A DNA stretch of 42,934 nucleotides from Thermus hydrothermalis. GTDB lineage: Bacteria > Deinococcota > Deinococci > Deinococcales > Thermaceae. The stretch is taken from NCBI RefSeq assembly GCF_022760925.1, contig NZ_JAKTNT010000021.1, positions 1 through 42,934 on the forward strand, read 5' to 3'. The notes beneath the pieces are model-generated. The model was given only the letters and a program-made list of their open reading frames with translations. It was not told where the DNA came from and ran no database searches. Below are positions 39,580-42,934 of this stretch, in pieces. The translations under genes and the position numbers were made by a program. Each line of letters starts with the position of its first letter. Position 1 is the stretch's first letter.

Positions 39580-41324
39580 AGGTAGTGCTCCATCAATAGA
39601 CGCCTAGCCCGCCCTTCGCCCGGGTTCGCATAGGCGCGGTACAGGGTCACGGACACCAAGAGGTCAAACCCCTTGTGCGTCCGGTTCCACGCCGAGCAAA
39701 GGTAACGGGCCATTCCTTTGCGCCGGAGGGCGTTGGCCTCTCCCTTTCCCCACGCCCCCCACCAGACCTTGCGCCAATGCTCCTTGCCGGAGCGCTCAAT
39801 GGAGTACCGCGGTACCGCCTCGCTGTAGGTGGGGTCGCCCGAGATAAGCCACCGCCACGGGTCCACCACGGCCCCGGAGAGGGTTACCCCTTGGACCAGG
39901 GGCCATTCGTGCCGCCCGGGGCCCACAGGGGCGAAGTGCCCCCAGGCCACGGCCAGGCCCACGCTGTCCAAGCCCGAGGCGAGCCACTCCGGGGCCTTGT
40001 TGTAGTTGTCCGGGCCGTTGAGGGCGTACGCCCCATAGGCCAAGCTCACCGCCAAAGCGAGAAAAAGCGTGAGGCGGGTGAAGGGTCTGAAGGCGGGGGC
40101 GGGAAGCCAGCGGCGCGTCGCCTCAGGGGAGGGCCTGCGGTCCGCCACCCAACGGTAGCCGAAACGCAGGAGGCGGGGAACGCCGGGTAAGCGGTAGAGG
40201 AAGGCGAGGGAGCGGAAGGGCGAGGCGAAGAGGAGGCCGAGAAAGCCCTCCCCCTCCAGGTACCGCCTTCCCTCCACCTCCACCACCCAACTCCGCCGCG
40301 CCTCCAGGAGCTCCCGGACCTCTCCTTCCGCCGGCCTCAGCTCCGCCTCGGCCATGAAGGCCCTCACCAGCGCCTGCGCCACCCGGCGGCAGAAACCGCA
40401 CCCCCCGTCGTAGTGGACCACGGCTTGAGGGAGCCCGCGGCGCAGCCGGGCGCTGAGCCAGATCCCCACCTCGGGGGGCAAGAGGAGAAGGAGGGCCGCG
40501 GCCATGACCCAGGGGAAGTTCCCCACGTCCAGGAAGAGCCAGGTGAAGAAGTGAAACCCCAGGAAGCCCAGGATGGCGAGGAGCCTGAGGGGCCAAAGAG
40601 GCGCTATCAGGAGGAAAGCCCCCCCTGCCTGGAGGAGGAAGGTGAGCCGGGAGAGCAGGGTGGCCCACTCGGGGTAGCGCCGGACGAACTCCACCCCCAG
40701 GGGTTTGCCGTGGGTGGACTCCACCGCCGCCCAGAGCCCCTTCCCTTGGAGCCAGTAGGCGTCCACGTCCTTGGCCAGGGAGTTGGTGAAGTAGGCGGCG
40801 AAGAGGAGAACGAGGAAAGGGAGGACGGTGGGGGCGAAGACCCGGTCCGGCGCCGGATCCCGCAGGAGGAAGCGGGCGAGCCCGTAACCCGCCTCCAGGG
40901 GAAGGAGGGCTCCCAGGAGGAGGAAGACGGGGATGAGGCTGTGGCCCGTGTTCCAGACCCAGGGGTTGCGTTGCTGGAGGGCGATGAGGAGAAGGGCGAG
41001 GAGGAATGCCGTCGTCCTAGGGCGGTACCCCAGGAGAAGGAGGAAGGCGAGGAGCCCGATGGCGAGAAAGAGGAGGCGGTTCCAGACCTCCCCGCCCAGG
41101 AAGAAGGGGAGAAAAACGTCCGCAACCTCTAGGACTTCGTGCCGGCGAAAAAGCCCCCCTTCGGAGAAAAACGCCTCGTACCAGCGGGCGAGGGTGAACC
41201 AGTCTGCGAGGAGGGTTCCCCCAAGGAGGACGCGGAAGACGGTGAGGCCTAGGGGCGAAAGCGAGAGGCCCTGGAGAAGAGCCCGCCACCCGCTATCTAC
41301 CCCTAAGCCTCCGCGGAGGGTCAT
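39570..41324 (-). CDS. HTTM membrane protein fused to a DUF393 thiol-disulfide domain
   Basis: A 584-residue membrane protein. Residues about 15-275 hold several membrane helices of the HTTM type (distantly related to vitamin K-dependent gamma-carboxylase), with NPWVWNTGHSLIPVFLLLGA and AAYFTNSLAKDVDAYW. Around residue 300 the DUF393/DCC1-like domain starts with VVHYDGGCGFCRRVAQ, carrying a CGFC redox motif. A further membrane helix (LTLFLALAVSLAYGAYAL, about 415-435) and an outer tail follow. ATG 41324 overlaps the Sel1 gene stop by 4 nt. HTTM and DUF393 are known to occur together; the reaction is unknown. Confidence 0.82.
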   Translation of the reverse strand: MTLRGGLGVDSGWRALLQGLSLSPLGLTVFRVLLGGTLLADWFTLARWYEAFFSEGGLFRRHEVLEVADVFLPFFLGGEVWNRLLFLAIGLLAFLLLLGYRPRTTAFLLALLLIALQQRNPWVWNTGHSLIPVFLLLGALLPLEAGYGLARFLLRDPAPDRVFAPTVLPFLVLLFAAYFTNSLAKDVDAYWLQGKGLWAAVESTHGKPLGVEFVRRYPEWATLLSRLTFLLQAGGAFLLIAPLWPLRLLAILGFLGFHFFTWLFLDVGNFPWVMAAALLLLLPPEVGIWLSARLRRGLPQAVVHYDGGCGFCRRVAQALVRAFMAEAELRPAEGEVRELLEARRSWVVEVEGRRYLEGEGFLGLLFASPFRSLAFLYRLPGVPRLLRFGYRWVADRRPSPEATRRWLPAPAFRPFTRLTLFLALAVSLAYGAYALNGPDNYNKAPEWLASGLDSVGLAVAWGHFAPVGPGRHEWPLVQGVTLSGAVVDPWRWLISGDPTYSEAVPRYSIERSGKEHWRKVWWGAWGKGEANALRRKGMARYLCSAWNRTHKGFDLLVSVTLYRAYANPGEGRARRLLMEHYLCM

Positions 41325-42322
41325 GGCAGGTTCTTCAGGAGCTCCTTCGCCCGGTTAACCTCCTCAGGAGTCAGGCGCTTCTGCCAGTCGGAAAGGAGGC
41401 TTTGGGCAGGGGGGTGCTTCCAAGCGGCGGCTAAGGCGAGGTAGGCGAGGCCGAGGGCGCGCTCCCCGGGCGCCACGCCCTCCAGGATGCAAAGGCCGTA
41501 GATGGTGGCTACACCTGCCTGTAACTTGGCTTGGTCCTTCGCCAGGCGGCACGCCTCAGGGCGGTTCTGAACGAGACCCCCTTGGCCGAAGTAGAGGGCG
41601 GTGGCCCAGACCGCGGTGGCGGCGGGTTCGAATCCCACCAGGGGCCGGGCGAGCTCGAGAGCGCGCTTTTGGTCGGGTGGACCCCCGATCCCGAAGAAGA
41701 AGTCGTAGGCGAGGAAGCCTCGGGCGAGGAAGTACCCCCGGGCAGCTGCCCGCTCCCAGTACTCCCGAGCCTTCTTGGGGTCCCTGGAAAGACCGGGGAG
41801 GTCCGAGGAGGCGAGGTACCGGGCGGCCACGTTGAGGGCAACAGGGTCACCCGTGGCCGCGGCTTCCTGGATGAGCTTGACGCCCTCGTTTATGTCCTGC
41901 TTCAGTCCAGCACCACCCCCTATGAGGAACATGGCGTACAGCGCCTTACCCCCGGGGTAGCCGCGCTCCATGCTTTCCCGTGCGTACCGAAAGCCTTTTT
42001 GATCGTCCTGCGCCACGCCAATTCCGTTGGCGTACAAAATAGCGAGCCCCCAGCTACCCCAGCCGCTTCCCTTGGCCTGGGCCCACTCGAAGTACCTCCG
42101 GGCCCTCTCCAGGTCCCTGGGGTAGGCAACCCCGTTGAGGTAGAGGACGCCCAAAGCCGCCCCTGCCTCGGGATCGCCCGCCTGGTAGGCCTCCACGAGG
42201 CGGGCGTAGGCCTCTTGGTTGCCGCTCTCCACCGCGGCCACGAGGTCCCAGCCCTCCTGAGGGGAAAGGGCCAGGGCAGAAGCTCCAACCGCCAGAAGCA
42301 ACAGAAAAGCGATCCTTCTCAC
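41321..42322 (-). CDS. Exported Sel1-repeat protein
   Basis: A 333-residue protein with a signal peptide (VRRIAFLLLLAVGASALA) and about seven Sel1-type helical repeats, for example AGAALGVLYLNGVAYPRDLE RARRYFEWAQAKG and GWGSWGLAILYANGIGVAQD. Such repeats usually hold other proteins together. GTG 42322 is chosen for the signal peptide and a GGGGTGAT before it; the frame is open to 42358. TACAAT at 42346-42341 is a fair -10 box. It is the first gene of the overlapping three-gene unit reading to 38854. Confidence 0.8.
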   Translation of the reverse strand: MRRIAFLLLLAVGASALALSPQEGWDLVAAVESGNQEAYARLVEAYQAGDPEAGAALGVLYLNGVAYPRDLERARRYFEWAQAKGSGWGSWGLAILYANGIGVAQDDQKGFRYARESMERGYPGGKALYAMFLIGGGAGLKQDINEGVKLIQEAAATGDPVALNVAARYLASSDLPGLSRDPKKAREYWERAAARGYFLARGFLAYDFFFGIGGPPDQKRALELARPLVGFEPAATAVWATALYFGQGGLVQNRPEACRLAKDQAKLQAGVATIYGLCILEGVAPGERALGLAYLALAAAWKHPPAQSLLSDWQKRLTPEEVNRAKELLKNLP

Positions 42323-42370
42323 GCTATCACCCCAACGAGCATTGTACCGGCAGACCATGAGAGGGCCTCG

Positions 42371-42898
42371 TCAGAAGAAGCCCTTAGTCCCAACACTCTC
42401 GGGCAAGCGGTAAAGCATCTCTGGGAGCTTTTCTATTTGGCCCTTCCACCGTGTCAACGCTCCCGGGCCTATAGGTCCTGAGATACCTCCCGGTCCACTA
42501 ACTCCCATGTCAATATTGACCTGAGAGCCTGGGGTGTAAGAGGTAGACGAGGTAGAGGAGGTAGGGGAGGTCAAGGTAGAGGAGGTAGACGAACTAGACG
42601 AAGTAGAGGAGGTAGGCTCAGGAGGGTTAGAAGGCGTGCACGTGCTTTGCGTCAAAGCGCGGTCGTACATCTCGTCCCGCGTGGCGCTCGTGAACCGCCC
42701 CGTTCCCCTCGAGGACACCCCCACCACGCTCGGCGTCCAGTACCTGACTGTGCGCCAATACTCCGTGAAAACCCGAGTTCCGATGTAGCCGGGCGGGCAA
42801 TCCTCAGGCTCGCTAACCGTCCAGGTCCGCAGGATGGAATCCCCAGGAGCGGTATACGCCCCCGGCCTTACCTGGCTACAGTTAACCCAAGTTGCTAC
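42371..42898 (-). CDS. Ser/Thr-rich secreted or pilin-like protein, 5'-truncated
   Basis: The open frame begins right after a TAG (42901-42899) inside the terminal repeat and reads TWVNCSQVRPGAYTAPGD, SEPEDCPPGYIGTRVFTEYW and TRDEMYDRALTQSTC. A tract of nearly only Ser and Thr (about 42520-42612) and a tail DMGVSGPGGISGPIGPG to RLPESVGTKGFF follow. The three cysteines and the beta-type text look like the outer part of a minor pilin or surface protein, but the N-terminus is lost at the repeat. It ends 48 nt before the Sel1 gene, so it may have headed that operon. Confidence 0.55.
   Translation of the reverse strand, partial: VATWVNCSQVRPGAYTAPGDSILRTWTVSEPEDCPPGYIGTRVFTEYWRTVRYWTPSVVGVSSRGTGRFTSATRDEMYDRALTQSTCTPSNPPEPTSSTSSSSSTSSTLTSPTSSTSSTSYTPGSQVNIDMGVSGPGGISGPIGPGALTRWKGQIEKLPEMLYRLPESVGTKGFF
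42520..42612. repeat. Short tandem repeat coding a Ser/Thr tract
   Basis: Variants of GAGGTAGA(C/G)GAGGTAG are repeated here. On the minus strand they encode runs of TCC/TCT/ACC (Ser and Thr), a flexible linker that may vary in length between strains. Confidence 0.65.
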
Positions 42899-42934
42899 CT
42901 ATCCCCTGGATCTGAAAAAATAGTGGCCGCTATG
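42884..42934. repeat. Right arm of 51-bp terminal inverted repeat
   Basis: Exact reverse complement of positions 3-53. The outward-facing end seen from the inside is AACCCAAGTTGCTACCTATC. Both genes that meet the repeat (hsdR and the Ser/Thr-rich gene) are cut at it. Confidence 0.85.

Noticed and set aside
42520-42612. Short tandem repeats as an origin iteron array
   Set aside because: The repeats are in frame with, and explained by, a Ser/Thr-rich protein tract.
1-42934. Window as a closed circular plasmid
   Set aside because: The matching ends are inverted, not direct, so they do not close a circle.

Overview
The window looks like an accessory region, probably plasmid- or megaplasmid-borne, of a Thermus-type thermophile. 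Evidence is the very high GC in most genes, heavy use of GTG starts, start codons placed 6 nt after a -10 hexamer (leaderless genes), a tmRNA fragment close to that of Thermus thermophilus as I remember it, and proteins rich in Glu, Arg, Leu and Pro. No replication origin, rRNA or tRNA was seen. The two ends carry the same 51 bp in opposite orientation. The sequence is therefore not a closed circle; it more likely ends in two copies of one repeat, for example an IS end.

Left part (1-5219): a type I restriction-modification operon on the + strand. HsdR is cut by the window end. It is followed by HsdM, a small GIY-YIG-like protein, a 44-residue ORF and HsdS, with 4-nt stop/start overlaps from hsdM onward. 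HsdS carries an extra C-terminal domain. This block is poorer in GC than the rest. A decayed IS256-type transposase and a metallo-beta-lactamase fragment follow.

Centre-left (7210-16740): a minus-strand gene row encodes an HExxH protein, a propeller-like lipoprotein, a 65-residue protein, and an AddB/AddA helicase-nuclease pair. Divergent from it is a two-gene unit of unknown function on the + strand (14705-16740).

Middle (17263-23270): a graveyard of small mobile-element and toxin-antitoxin genes. It holds a frameshifted antitoxin with a cut PIN toxin, a prepilin, a ParB-like gene with a frameshift, genes with single in-frame stops, a PIN toxin with a frameshift, IS transposase tails, and the 3' half of a tmRNA. 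A 15-19 bp hairpin with arms TCTTGCCCCCACGA / TCGTGGGGGCAAGA recurs here.

24004-30206: a Wadjet-type anti-plasmid operon on the minus strand in the order jetC-jetB-jetA-jetD. All its genes overlap, and jetA lacks an ordinary start codon and probably begins at ATA. Divergent from it is a leaderless DUF6883/DUF4926-like pair. To the right lie more broken genes (helicase, PLD nuclease, and a gene family with three copies in the window).

34663-42934: exported proteins. These are a 14-repeat protein (possibly two seven-bladed propellers), a CAP-domain lipoprotein, and an overlapping minus-strand operon of Sel1-repeat protein, HTTM-DUF393 membrane protein and a 12-cysteine membrane protein. A partial Ser/Thr-rich, pilin-like protein reaches the right end. 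Taken together, this is a defence-rich island (type I RM, Wadjet, toxin-antitoxin remnants, AddAB) with much gene decay and a right flank of envelope genes.
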